64,000 nucleotides of DNA from Micavibrio_A sp041655955 (lineage in GTDB: Bacteria; Pseudomonadota; Alphaproteobacteria; Micavibrionales; Micavibrionaceae). The stretch spans positions 434,001 through 498,000 of the forward strand of contig JBBAEN010000002.1 of NCBI GenBank assembly GCA_041655955.1, in the 5' to 3' direction. Under the pieces are notes generated by a model. It was not told the DNA's origin. It did no database searches and was given only the letters and a program-made list of their open reading frames with translations. Numbering within the stretch: the stretch's first letter is position 1; every line of letters starts with the position of its first letter. The position numbers were made by a program, and so were the translations under genes. This document shows, piece after piece, positions 8,271 through 16,326 of this stretch.

Positions 8271-9053
8271 TCAAAATGGTATTTCATCGTCTAAGCTGTT
8301 ATCTGACACAGGCTTGTAATGTTTTTCGTAATAATTAAGAAGAAACAGCCCAACTGTTGCTACGGTGTTTACTACCAGCATCGCATATAGCGGATCAGAT
8401 ATAACTTCATCCTCTGTTCCATGGGCTTCTGTATTATTGCTTCGAATATTTTCTATAGCCTGAGATGCGCTTAATAAGCCCGATCCTATGTTCCTGATAT
8501 TCGTATTCAGGCTTTTATCTGGGAAGAAATTGAACTGTTTGAGAATATGTAAGGTAAGTTTATAGAGCGTATCTTTTGAGTTACATCCATCAATAGAATT
8601 ATCTGAGCATATTTTTTTGATAATACGCTCAAGCGCAGAGTTTGCCATGATTATAGCGGTTGATGGTTCAGAATAAATTTTTTCATGCGCTTTTTCAAAT
8701 GTACGGCCTACGTCTTCATATTTTTGTGAAAGAACACCTTTTATTTCGGCAACACTGTAAACCAGTCCAGGGACTTCAATGTTTAAATCCACAGCAATCT
8801 GAAATAACAACTCATCACTCATGGTATCTAGTGTTGCTGGTAGATCAATGTTTTCACTATCTTTTTGTGTAACTATTTCAAAATTACTACCATAGTAATT
8901 TCCACGATCATCGTAGAAATCTTTATGCCATCTTGAAATGTAACGTTTTACATTTTGATATTTTTTTGTTTCAAATTTATCCCATATGGCTTTTTCAATA
9001 CGGTCAATAATATCCAGCATTGAAGATGGAGAAATCATAGTGCTGGTTTGCAT
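8271..9053 (-). CDS. Abortive-infection (Abi_C/HEPN-like) protein
   Basis: 260 residues. The C-terminal half (from about residue 130, STAIIMANSALERIIKKIC) matches the Abi_C-type helical domain found at the end of abortive-infection proteins. It ends with IRSNNTEAHGTED, an R-x6-H arrangement like the catalytic region of HEPN RNases. The N-terminus is a separate basic/helical region (YISRWHKDFYDDRGNYYG). Its start codon overlaps the methylase stop (TAATG) and the helicase starts 10 bp after it ends, so it is co-translated inside the operon rather than a bystander. An RNA-targeting role is inferred. Confidence 0.7.
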   Translation of the reverse strand: MQTSTMISPSSMLDIIDRIEKAIWDKFETKKYQNVKRYISRWHKDFYDDRGNYYGSNFEIVTQKDSENIDLPATLDTMSDELLFQIAVDLNIEVPGLVYSVAEIKGVLSQKYEDVGRTFEKAHEKIYSEPSTAIIMANSALERIIKKICSDNSIDGCNSKDTLYKLTLHILKQFNFFPDKSLNTNIRNIGSGLLSASQAIENIRSNNTEAHGTEDEVISDPLYAMLVVNTVATVGLFLLNYYEKHYKPVSDNSLDDEIPF

Positions 9054-11788
9054 TATGCTACCCCCTTTTTGTTGGTCATTTTTGTGTATAACTCGAAAAG
9101 TTTTTCGAGGCGTTCGGTATCGTTTTTAAAGCGTCGACCAATATATATGCGCTCTAACACTTCATCATTGCGTTCGTGCGCATGGCGGAGGTTTTCGGGC
9201 ATATTCTCTGGGTCATAAAGGTCGGCGATAGTGGCAGGGAAATGCGCCTCCCGCGCTAACAAAATATCTTCAGCACAGCACGTTAAGTCTGCTCTTTGTT
9301 TTTCAGTTAACTGTGGAATAGGGAACGTATGATAACTAACAGTTGGGGTGTAGCGAATTCCTTCACCAAGCCTTCCAGAGACCGAACGAACCCAAACCGT
9401 ATGCATTCGAGAAGATAAAAGCGCGAAAAGTTCAGTGCCAAATCCATAGATTAAATATGCCAGATTGGTCACCATATACCCTTCTGGGAGAAGTAATGGT
9501 GTTACATAAGAGCGCTCTTCTGGTGTCACGGATGGCAGAGCGATAGCTACTTCTTGTTTGTGGCAATATTGAGCAAAACGATATGGAACACTAGCGTAGC
9601 CGTTGGTTGTCTTTGCTTTAGATTTTTGACGGAAAATCTGGGTAGCCTCAACACGCTTTTTTATAGCAGGGATTTGAGACCATATGGTTTGATTAGACTG
9701 TTGAAGGTGTAGAGCAAATCGGAGTGTTCCCCCAACAATCTCTTTCGTCCCTAAAAGAGGCAATAAAAATTGTCGCGCTTCGGGATGGGCGGCGATTAAT
9801 TCCCGCCCGTCATCAAGAGATAAAATTAAGTTCCCTCCATCTCTTGCCATGTTTCCCATTATCATTTTAGGAAAGTCGGCAGCGATTGGGGTAGTTGCTG
9901 TTTCAACTACAATATTTTCTCCTGCAATCAGATACGGGGATATGTTTGCTACACTCTTTTTCTGATCCTCATCGAAAATAAATTTTTCTCCAGAAACAGA
10001 GGGCCGAACACCGATGATTGTTACAAATACCCCAGCATTATTAGCGGCATTATTGCTCCATTCAAAAGAAGAATAGGCAAAATAAATTTCCTGATTTTTT
10101 TTCCAAATTCTAGGCCATACAAACTGGACTTGCTCACCTTGACAAATGGAACTCGTTGTTACCAACGCAAATTTAGCCTTAGTTAGTGTGCAATATTCTG
10201 AAGCCTTAATGAACCATCCGGTCACGTAATCAGCATCCTTATAATCAGGATGTTCTTTGTAAACGTACTTAAGGTCACTTTTTTCTTGAGGCTCCTGTTT
10301 GCGTGCCCCCTTATATGGAGGGTTACCGCAAATATAGGTTTCGCCCCCTTCGTTTTCAAAATCGATCTCCGCCTGTTGTAGGGGTGTTGAAAACAAGTCA
10401 TCGCCTTGTACCTTCACCGCTATGCCTGTAGGTGGGCAGATAGAAAGCCAGTTAAGCCGCAGCGCATTTCCGCACGTAATCCAGTTTTCTTTTTTAAGCG
10501 GCAAAAAGACATCCAAGGCGGCTCCCGGGCCGCGGTACAGGACGTTACACTGATATTCCGCGATGATAAGCGCAAGCCGTGCAATTTCGGCCGGAAAGTC
10601 GCGCAGCTCAATCCCACGGAAATTTGTGAGGGGTATATCGCTGGGGCGGTCTTGTTCACCACGGCGTTTGTTGATTTCTGCCTCAATCTCCCGCATTTGT
10701 TTGTATGCAATAACAAGAAAGTTACCGGAGCCACAGGCGGGATCAAATACACGAATACGCGCCATACGCTTCCGCAGATTAAGCAGCTTGATTGGCGTAT
10801 CTGCTGCATCCAACTGTTCGCGCAAATCATCCAGGAAGAGCGGGTTCAGAACCTTTAGAATATTCGGCACGCTGGTGTAGTGCATGCCCAGTGCGCCACG
10901 CTCGGCATCGTCTGCAACGGCCTGGATCATGGAGCCGAAAATATCAGGATTGATTTTTGTCCAATCAAGGTGGCCGACATGGATTAAGTAAGAACGAGCA
11001 ATTTTGCTGAAAATGGGAACATCTGCACTGCCAGAGAACAGGCCACCATTCACATACGGGAAGCCCTCTGTCCATCGTGGAAGTTTGGCATTCGCGCGAT
11101 GATCTTTGTGCGTATTCATGGCACGGAAGATTTCACTGATTACTTCATGCGTATTGGATGAGTCCTTCGCGCTCATCTTTTCTACTGTGCCGGTGAAAAG
11201 GCTTGTGCCGCTGAAGATGCCTGTATCCTCGGCGAAAAAGCAGAAGATAAGCCGCGCCATGAAATGGTTCATCTCTGGGCGGCGTTCTTCAGTTCCCCAC
11301 TCAGGGTTATCCTGCAGCAGCGTAATATAGAGCTTGTTCAGACGGCTGGTAGCGCGGATATCAAAGGCGTTATCGCTAATCTGCTTGACGGTACTGATCC
11401 CAGCCAGCGGCAAGAAAAAGCCGAAATGGTTTGGAAAATCGGCATAGTCACAAACAACGGTTTCGCCGCTGGCAACTTCTTCAGCCTGAAACTCATTGCC
11501 ATCTGTTGCTAGAATGAACTTAGCTTTTTGCTTGGTCGTGGCAGGGCTGGATTTGAGTTTGATGAGTGTATTCGTGACTTCGCCCGTTGCACAGGTGGAG
11601 ATATGGATGTTGTTAGGCTGTAAGACTGCGCCGTCTATATCGCTTTTATTGCCTGCGGGTGTTTTTAGGCGTTTGATTGTCGTGGGCTTGTTGCCGAACG
11701 CTTCTAAAAAAGCAAACGGGAACGTCGCCGCATCAAAAGGATGCTCGGCAAGCTGAGAGATGGCTTCTTCGATCTCAACTGCGTTCAC
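9053..11788 (-). CDS. MmeI/YeeA-like N6-adenine DNA methylase
   Basis: 911 residues from GTG 11788, which overlaps the HTH gene stop (GTGA). SAM-binding motif I is FDPACGSGNF (near residue 345) and the catalytic motif IV is GNPPYKG (near residue 486), so it should methylate adenine N6. The long C-terminal region would contain target recognition. The N-terminal part resembles the non-catalytic head of MmeI-like proteins: a D appears in NKSDIDGAV but no ExK follows, so the fused endonuclease seen in true type IIG enzymes seems absent. Cutting would then depend on the downstream GIY-YIG protein and helicase. It probably supplies self/non-self marking for the operon. Confidence 0.85.
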   Translation of the reverse strand: MNAVEIEEAISQLAEHPFDAATFPFAFLEAFGNKPTTIKRLKTPAGNKSDIDGAVLQPNNIHISTCATGEVTNTLIKLKSSPATTKQKAKFILATDGNEFQAEEVASGETVVCDYADFPNHFGFFLPLAGISTVKQISDNAFDIRATSRLNKLYITLLQDNPEWGTEERRPEMNHFMARLIFCFFAEDTGIFSGTSLFTGTVEKMSAKDSSNTHEVISEIFRAMNTHKDHRANAKLPRWTEGFPYVNGGLFSGSADVPIFSKIARSYLIHVGHLDWTKINPDIFGSMIQAVADDAERGALGMHYTSVPNILKVLNPLFLDDLREQLDAADTPIKLLNLRKRMARIRVFDPACGSGNFLVIAYKQMREIEAEINKRRGEQDRPSDIPLTNFRGIELRDFPAEIARLALIIAEYQCNVLYRGPGAALDVFLPLKKENWITCGNALRLNWLSICPPTGIAVKVQGDDLFSTPLQQAEIDFENEGGETYICGNPPYKGARKQEPQEKSDLKYVYKEHPDYKDADYVTGWFIKASEYCTLTKAKFALVTTSSICQGEQVQFVWPRIWKKNQEIYFAYSSFEWSNNAANNAGVFVTIIGVRPSVSGEKFIFDEDQKKSVANISPYLIAGENIVVETATTPIAADFPKMIMGNMARDGGNLILSLDDGRELIAAHPEARQFLLPLLGTKEIVGGTLRFALHLQQSNQTIWSQIPAIKKRVEATQIFRQKSKAKTTNGYASVPYRFAQYCHKQEVAIALPSVTPEERSYVTPLLLPEGYMVTNLAYLIYGFGTELFALLSSRMHTVWVRSVSGRLGEGIRYTPTVSYHTFPIPQLTEKQRADLTCCAEDILLAREAHFPATIADLYDPENMPENLRHAHERNDEVLERIYIGRRFKNDTERLEKLFELYTKMTNKKGVA

Positions 11789-11988
11789 AGTGCATCCCCC
11801 TCATTTTTGATACTTGTTTTTTCTTGGGCGGCAATCCAGCGATCAATTTCGGCTTTTCGAAAACGCCATGCACTGCCGACTTTGAATGCGGGGATCTTAC
11901 CTTCGGACACAAAGCGATAAGCTGTCTTTTCAGCTATTTTCAGATACTCGGCCAGTTCTTTAACCGTCAAAATCTCATCATCAGCCAT
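11785..11988 (-). CDS. Excisionase-type helix-turn-helix protein heading the defence operon
   Basis: A 67-residue protein with a MerR/Xis-like winged helix: TVKELAEYLKIAEKTAYR, then GKIPAFKVGSAWRFRKAEIDRW. Proteins of this type bind DNA as small regulators or excisionases. It is the first gene of the six-gene minus-strand operon and overlaps the methylase start by 4 bp, so the most likely job is transcriptional control of the restriction-like genes. RBS AAAGGAAA lies upstream. A recombination role is less likely since no integrase is adjacent. Confidence 0.8.
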   Translation of the reverse strand: MADDEILTVKELAEYLKIAEKTAYRFVSEGKIPAFKVGSAWRFRKAEIDRWIAAQEKTSIKNEGDAL

Positions 11989-12211
11989 GTGGGGCCTATT
12001 TTCCTTTAATGGGTGTATGGATTGAAAATAGTTGAATAAAGGGGATAAGACAAGTAGATTAAAGCGGTTAGGAGAAATAAAATGCGACTTATTTGAGGAG
12101 GGTTGGCAAGTAAGCTATTGCACACCTGATAAGTATGCTGCACTATGGTGTGTATATGATGTGTGTGTATTTTGATCATCTACCAATGATCTTTAATGAT
12201 AGGAAGCAATA

Positions 12212-12649
12212 ATGCAGAATAGGGGAATTAGTATCTGGGGCTATGTTTATCAAAATCCAAGCGAAATTCTGATTAAATTTCCTGATTTCGCAGATTTAGA
12301 GGTGCGTGGAAAAAACATCAGGGATGCAGAGAATAAAGGGTACGAAGCTTTAGAAGAAGCAATTACTAATATTCTCAATTCCGGTGGCGAGCTACCAATT
12401 TTTAAGAAAAATTTTCAAGTAAAAAAATTGCGCGAGGCTGAAGTTAAGAATGGAAAGTCGTTTTCGTTAATGGCCTTTGTTTTTCCGCTTCCGATTAAAT
12501 CCACGCCTATTCGCTTTAATGTTATTGCTAATCAAGGCGAAGTTTCAAGAATTGATAAGGCTGCTCAAATTTGCGGTCAGTCACGATCACGTTTTATTAT
12601 TGACGCAGCTTTAGAGAGGGCAGAAAAAATAAAAAAAACTGATCTGTAA
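12212..12649 (+). CDS. HicB-like antitoxin, no HicA partner seen
   Basis: 145 residues with a HicB fold at the N-terminus (GYVYQNPSEILIKFPDF ... ENKGYEALEEAITNIL) and a C-terminal ribbon-helix-helix-like segment (IDKAAQICGQSRSRFIIDAA). HicB proteins neutralise the HicA mRNA nuclease and bind their own promoter. No small dsRBD-like HicA frame is present within several hundred bases on either side, so this is an orphan. It may act as a regulator or be what remains of a toxin-antitoxin pair. It is divergent from the defence operon. Confidence 0.75.
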   Translation: MQNRGISIWGYVYQNPSEILIKFPDFADLEVRGKNIRDAENKGYEALEEAITNILNSGGELPIFKKNFQVKKLREAEVKNGKSFSLMAFVFPLPIKSTPIRFNVIANQGEVSRIDKAAQICGQSRSRFIIDAALERAEKIKKTDL

Positions 12650-12890
12650 TATAAAAGATGTGATTACCCCCTTGACCTAAGTATTAACTCTTTCAACAAT
12701 CAAAACGATAAAGAAAGATGGGATTCCGCGCATTAGTATTGAGGCCGCAATTTAGAGTATGTGGCGTTTAATGCTTCCTATGCAAATAGGTGTGGTGTAA
12801 GCGAGGATGATATAAATAGAATTGAGAGAGTGACACATAAAAAGGCTTTTAAATGAACAGTTTAGAATTAAACGCTAGGGGGAATTAACC

Positions 12891-14099
12891 ATGTTTTTTA
12901 AACGCAAAAAACAACCGCCAGTCCCGCAATTAAACGACTGGGGGCATATAACCCGTGAAATGGTGGAGGCCACAACGCCCGCAAACCCCATTGTTATAGA
13001 CTGGGGCGATTTGCCGCCCGCAAGCCTATTAAGCCATGCGCCCGCTCAGGGGCTTCAAGACGCTAGCAGCGACGGGCAACGGCTTGTGGCCATGCTTGCG
13101 ACATTCGGCGCACGTGCGACGCTTAAAACCGCGCGCCGGGGCGCTATTGTCACTGTTTATGACTTGCAGCTTGACGGTACAACCAAGCTTGCACAAGTCA
13201 AAGCGCTTGAAAATGACATTGCCGTGCGCATGGGCGCAACAAGTGCAACCGTTTCACACGTGCCAGGGACTAACGTATGCCGTATTGAGATAGCCAGCGC
13301 CAACCGCGCAACAATAACACCGCGCAAGTTATTTGAGGCGCTGGAATCGGCGCCGGGGGCTTTGCCTGTGGTCATTGGTGAAACTGTAGACGGCCAACCG
13401 CATATTGTGGATTTAACGCGCTTACCGCATTTATTGATCGCCGGCACAACAGGCAGCGGGAAGTCTGTATTGCTTAATTGTATCCTGCTAAGCCTGCTAG
13501 CACGTCAAACGCCTGATGAGTGCCAACTTGTGCTGATTGACCCTAAAATGCTGGAATTTAAAGACTACGAGGATTTATACCATTTATGCGGCAAACCTAT
13601 CATAACCGACGCGGCCGCCGCGCTAGAAACGATTGAGGGGCTTTGCGCTGAAATGGATGCGCGTTATAAGCTTATGAGTTTGTACGGCGCCCGTTCAATT
13701 GACGAATACAACGCGCAAGCTATGGCGGGTAATGACCTGCCGCGAATTGTTTGTATGATTGATGAATACGCGGATCTGATTAGCGACGCTAAAACGCGCA
13801 AGGCATTAGAATCGGCAATACAACGCATTGCACAAAAAGCCCGTGCAGCGGGAATCCACCTAATACTTGCAACACAACGCCCAAGCGCGGACGTGCTAAC
13901 AAGCGTTATCAAGTCTAACTTTCCGCAACGTATCGCAATGCGCGTTCCATCCGCGCACGATTCGCGGGTTATTCTAGGTCGCGCAGGGGCTGAAACACTG
14001 GCGGGCTATGGTGATATGTATTTTGGCGACACGCGATTGCATTGCCCGTTTGTAACAAGCGAGGACATTGCCGCCGTAACGGGTTTTTGGCGGGATTAA
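12891..14099 (+). CDS. Soluble short FtsK/SpoIIIE-type DNA translocase
   Basis: 402 residues. It carries the beta-alpha motor core of FtsK: an N-terminal alpha-like region (ATFGARATLKTA ... DIAVRMGA), Walker A AGTTGSGKS near residue 185, Walker B CMIDEYADL near residue 290, and LILATQRPSADV. It lacks the four-helix membrane anchor and the C-terminal gamma (KOPS-reading) domain of housekeeping FtsK. RBS is AGGGGGAA. The gene is clearly GC-richer than the flanking DNA, suggesting separate origin. Compact FtsK-like ATPases occur on integrative elements and plasmids, where they pump DNA or support transfer. No relaxase or other transfer gene is next to it here. Confidence 0.85.
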   Translation: MFFKRKKQPPVPQLNDWGHITREMVEATTPANPIVIDWGDLPPASLLSHAPAQGLQDASSDGQRLVAMLATFGARATLKTARRGAIVTVYDLQLDGTTKLAQVKALENDIAVRMGATSATVSHVPGTNVCRIEIASANRATITPRKLFEALESAPGALPVVIGETVDGQPHIVDLTRLPHLLIAGTTGSGKSVLLNCILLSLLARQTPDECQLVLIDPKMLEFKDYEDLYHLCGKPIITDAAAALETIEGLCAEMDARYKLMSLYGARSIDEYNAQAMAGNDLPRIVCMIDEYADLISDAKTRKALESAIQRIAQKARAAGIHLILATQRPSADVLTSVIKSNFPQRIAMRVPSAHDSRVILGRAGAETLAGYGDMYFGDTRLHCPFVTSEDIAAVTGFWRD

Positions 14100-14451
14100 C
14101 ACCGCATGCAGTTAGAGATTTAAAACCCCGTCGCATTTGCGACATTTATGTTTCAGCCTGTAGCGGACTTTCATCATGTGCTTCAAGCAAACGTCATCTG
14201 TTGTATAAGTATATTATCAAAACTAATTACTTAGGATAAGTGGGTAATTGCGCAAAAAGATTTAATTCTAGTGAGAAAATAGTCATCACTTGAGTGCACA
14301 AACAACAAAGCCAATACCGTTTAAATATCTAAAATTCTATAGAGTTAATCTATCATTCTATTACAATATCTTGGATGACATTTGATAAGTTAGAATGATT
14401 AGCTAGAATACACCGATTTTGTCAAAGGTATTTTGTAAAGATTTTGTTTGA

Positions 14452-14478
14452 AGCCCGCGCCAGTCGCGGGTTTTGTCA
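14452..14478 (+). terminator. Intrinsic terminator
   Basis: CCCGCG and CGCGGG pair around the loop CCAGT, followed by TTTTGT. It lies about 350 bp after the FtsK-like gene, so it may end that transcript or mark the 3' end of an older gene now lost. Confidence 0.65.
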
Positions 14479-14578
14479 TGTTAGATAAGTTCGAAACATT
14501 AGTGTGAATGTAAGCATTTTTAGAGCCAACTTATAAAATTGTGGGCTTCATATTTATAATTTTTACGGATTCTCTCCG

Positions 14579-14870
14579 TCATATCTTTCCCAGATTTTGT
14601 ACAAGTCATTCTGAGATGAAAAAATTTTTATTTTTCGTCGTCGTTTTGGAGACCCACGGCATACCAGTGGAGTGGAAGCAAATTTTTTTTGATGCACCAT
14701 CGTAATTTCGGAGATGAACCGATTACCAGAGAACTGGGAGCAAAAAAATTTGGTTCGCCATCGTAATTTTCCCTCTTCACGGCAAACCAGCAAAGAAGGA
14801 GAGAAATTTAATGGCTCATCATAATTTTAGGCTCTGCCCGTGTACCAGAAGAAAGAACGCCATATGCAGA
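14579..14870. repeat. Imperfect tandem repeat, about five 58-62 bp units
   Basis: Units begin near 14579 (degenerate), 14636, 14698, 14759 and 14817, spaced 57-62 bp. Shared elements in each unit are CATCGTAATTT at the start, ACC-AG about 28 bp in (CATACCAG, ATTACCAG, AAACCAG, TGTACCAG) and an A/T-rich AAATTT box near the end. The middle differs between units. On the minus strand the repeats read as an open frame of 76 codons with repetitive residues, but without a good RBS. Non-coding function, a protein-binding array or a decayed repeat family are all possible. Confidence 0.65.
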
Positions 14871-14976
14871 TACTTAAGTGGATAACCGCTAACTATCTGT
14901 TTATGAACGGTAAATTGAAGATTTGAATAAATCCTGTCTCCTAAGCAGGGAACTAAACAAAGAAAGGAAAGCGAAT

Positions 14977-15561
14977 ATGACTTCTATTATCGAAAACTCG
15001 GCATTGGCCGATAGACCAACTACGAATACCATACAGATTGAGGTTCCGACCAGCTGGGGCGGCTTTATGCCGTTGATTCTGGCTGATGAAAATAAGTCAC
15101 CGAATGAACACGCCGATATGTACATGGTGCGCCAATTTGCAAGACTGCAATTCACATCTACGACGGAGCTTAAGCTCGAATATAAAAGACGCTTTTTTGA
15201 AATGTGTCCCGAATACATCACGAGAGAAGATTTGATCTTTAAACTCATCCAGCGCATCCATCTTGAGCATTACACGCCTGAAGTCGTCTTAAAGGATATC
15301 AAGAAAGACGACCCGGTTGAGTATGCCCGTCAGGTTTTGCAGATGGCTACCAAAAGCGATAAAATTAAGCTCCCTCATGGCATTGTGCTGCTGCGCGAAT
15401 ACAAACGTAAAAAGCACGAGGTGTTTTGCTTAGCCTCATGCTATTTGTATAAGACATCTTATTACAAGAGCCTGACAGAGATAGCGCAGCGGATCACGCA
15501 AACTCAAATCTCAGGGCCGATGTTCTTCAAACGCAAGACACACATTTATCTGCATCGGTAA
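14977..15561 (+). CDS. DUF2924-like protein associated with serine recombinases
   Basis: 194 residues from ATG 14977, preferred over 14923 because AAGGAAAG lies just upstream. The C-terminal signature TQISGPMFFK, preceded by a basic helix-rich region (SLTEIAQRITQ), matches DUF2924 proteins. These in alphaproteobacteria are usually encoded next to large serine recombinases and are thought to bind DNA. A recombinase remnant lies 0.8 kb away on the opposite strand, fitting that association. The N-terminal 60 residues are acidic and not recognised. Function is unknown. Confidence 0.65.
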   Translation: MTSIIENSALADRPTTNTIQIEVPTSWGGFMPLILADENKSPNEHADMYMVRQFARLQFTSTTELKLEYKRRFFEMCPEYITREDLIFKLIQRIHLEHYTPEVVLKDIKKDDPVEYARQVLQMATKSDKIKLPHGIVLLREYKRKKHEVFCLASCYLYKTSYYKSLTEIAQRITQTQISGPMFFKRKTHIYLHR

Positions 15562-15953
15562 GCGTACTTTTTGATAAATTAAAAGGCTACTTTGGGGCGA
15601 CCTGAAGTAGTCTTTTCTTGTGCACTTTAAGGCCATTTTTGTCCGAAAGGTACGCAGTAAATATTCTTCTATTTTAATATGTTAGATCAATATATTTGCC
15701 GTTTTTAGATTTGTTGTGCAAATTAACCCGAATACACCACCATTTAGTCTCCGGTTTCGGACACTAAGAGAATTTGTAGCTCAAAACCCCGCGGTTCCGC
15801 GGGGTTTCTGCTTATGGGGCTTCTGGACGCACTTGGAGAACTCCGGATTATCCTCCTAAATGCCCGTTTTTCTCTGCGCTGCTTTTTCGAGTGCGTCGGG
15901 AAGGAAAATCAGGGCACTTTCTCGTCGGTTGGAAAAGACGCATGACAGAATGT
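15562..15953. other. Spacer with terminator
   Basis: About 390 bp with no convincing gene. It holds a strong terminator (15783-15808) and a 15-nt sequence at 15735-15749 that recurs with one change at 19356-19370. Confidence 0.5.
15783..15808. terminator. GC-rich intrinsic terminator
   Basis: AACCCCGCGG and CCGCGGGGTT form a perfect 10-bp stem with a 2-nt nominal loop, flanked by A and T runs. It would end transcription from the DUF2924-like gene and could act in both directions. Confidence 0.75.
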
Positions 15954-16154
15954 TTAAGTTTTGCTGTCGATTACGTCTTTTGTTGTAATCAAGACTTCGT
16001 TGTTTTGTATCTCGCCCGCAGCAAGTTTCTTATCTGCGATGCGTATCGCTTCATTTTTGTTCTTGTTCAGCATGTCTGTATCTGCCCAAGCCTCTAGAGA
16101 AACTCTAATATTAAATCCTTTGTGTTTAAATCTTATATCTTCGTTGTGTGACAT
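15954..16154 (-). CDS. Small soluble protein, unknown
   Basis: 66 residues from ATG 16154, with AAAGGA 8 nt upstream. The protein is charged (IRFKHKGFNIRVSLEAW ... NEAIRIADKKLAAGE), with no signal or membrane segment. I do not recognise a family. It lies between the DUF2924-like gene and the truncated recombinase, on the recombinase strand. The good ribosome-binding site is the main support. Confidence 0.5.
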   Translation of the reverse strand: MSHNEDIRFKHKGFNIRVSLEAWADTDMLNKNKNEAIRIADKKLAAGEIQNNEVLITTKDVIDSKT

Positions 16155-16326
16155 TCTTTTGATCCTTTAAAAAATCCAAAATAAAAATAGCGGTGTGACT
16201 TATCAGGGCCACAACCACTTCATGCATTATTATAGCATATTTTCATATTGCACACAAAGCATCCTCAGAATTCCCTGCTAACAGGGAAAATAACAGGGAA
16301 TTTTAAAAATTTGGGGGGAGCGGTTT

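Larger units (their letters stand above)
14100..14976. other. Gene-poor AT-rich spacer with terminator and tandem repeats
   Basis: Nearly 880 bp without a convincing gene. It contains a terminator hairpin at about 14452-14478 and the imperfect tandem-repeat tract at 14579-14870, described separately. The minus-strand frame over the repeats is explained by the repeats themselves. The rest is AT-rich and featureless to my eye. Confidence 0.6.

Noticed and set aside
12749..12856. Possible 3' end of a lost gene (frame ending VTHKKAFK) before the FtsK-like gene
   Set aside because: Only about 30 codons, preceded by a stop and without a start; too little to assign.
14563..14793. Minus-strand open frame of 76 codons across the tandem repeats
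   Set aside because: It is produced by the repeat units, has no good ribosome-binding site and ends within a repeat, so it is treated as non-coding.
14579..14870. CRISPR array or retron non-coding RNA
   Set aside because: Units diverge throughout, there are no constant repeats with unique spacers, and no cas or reverse transcriptase gene is nearby.
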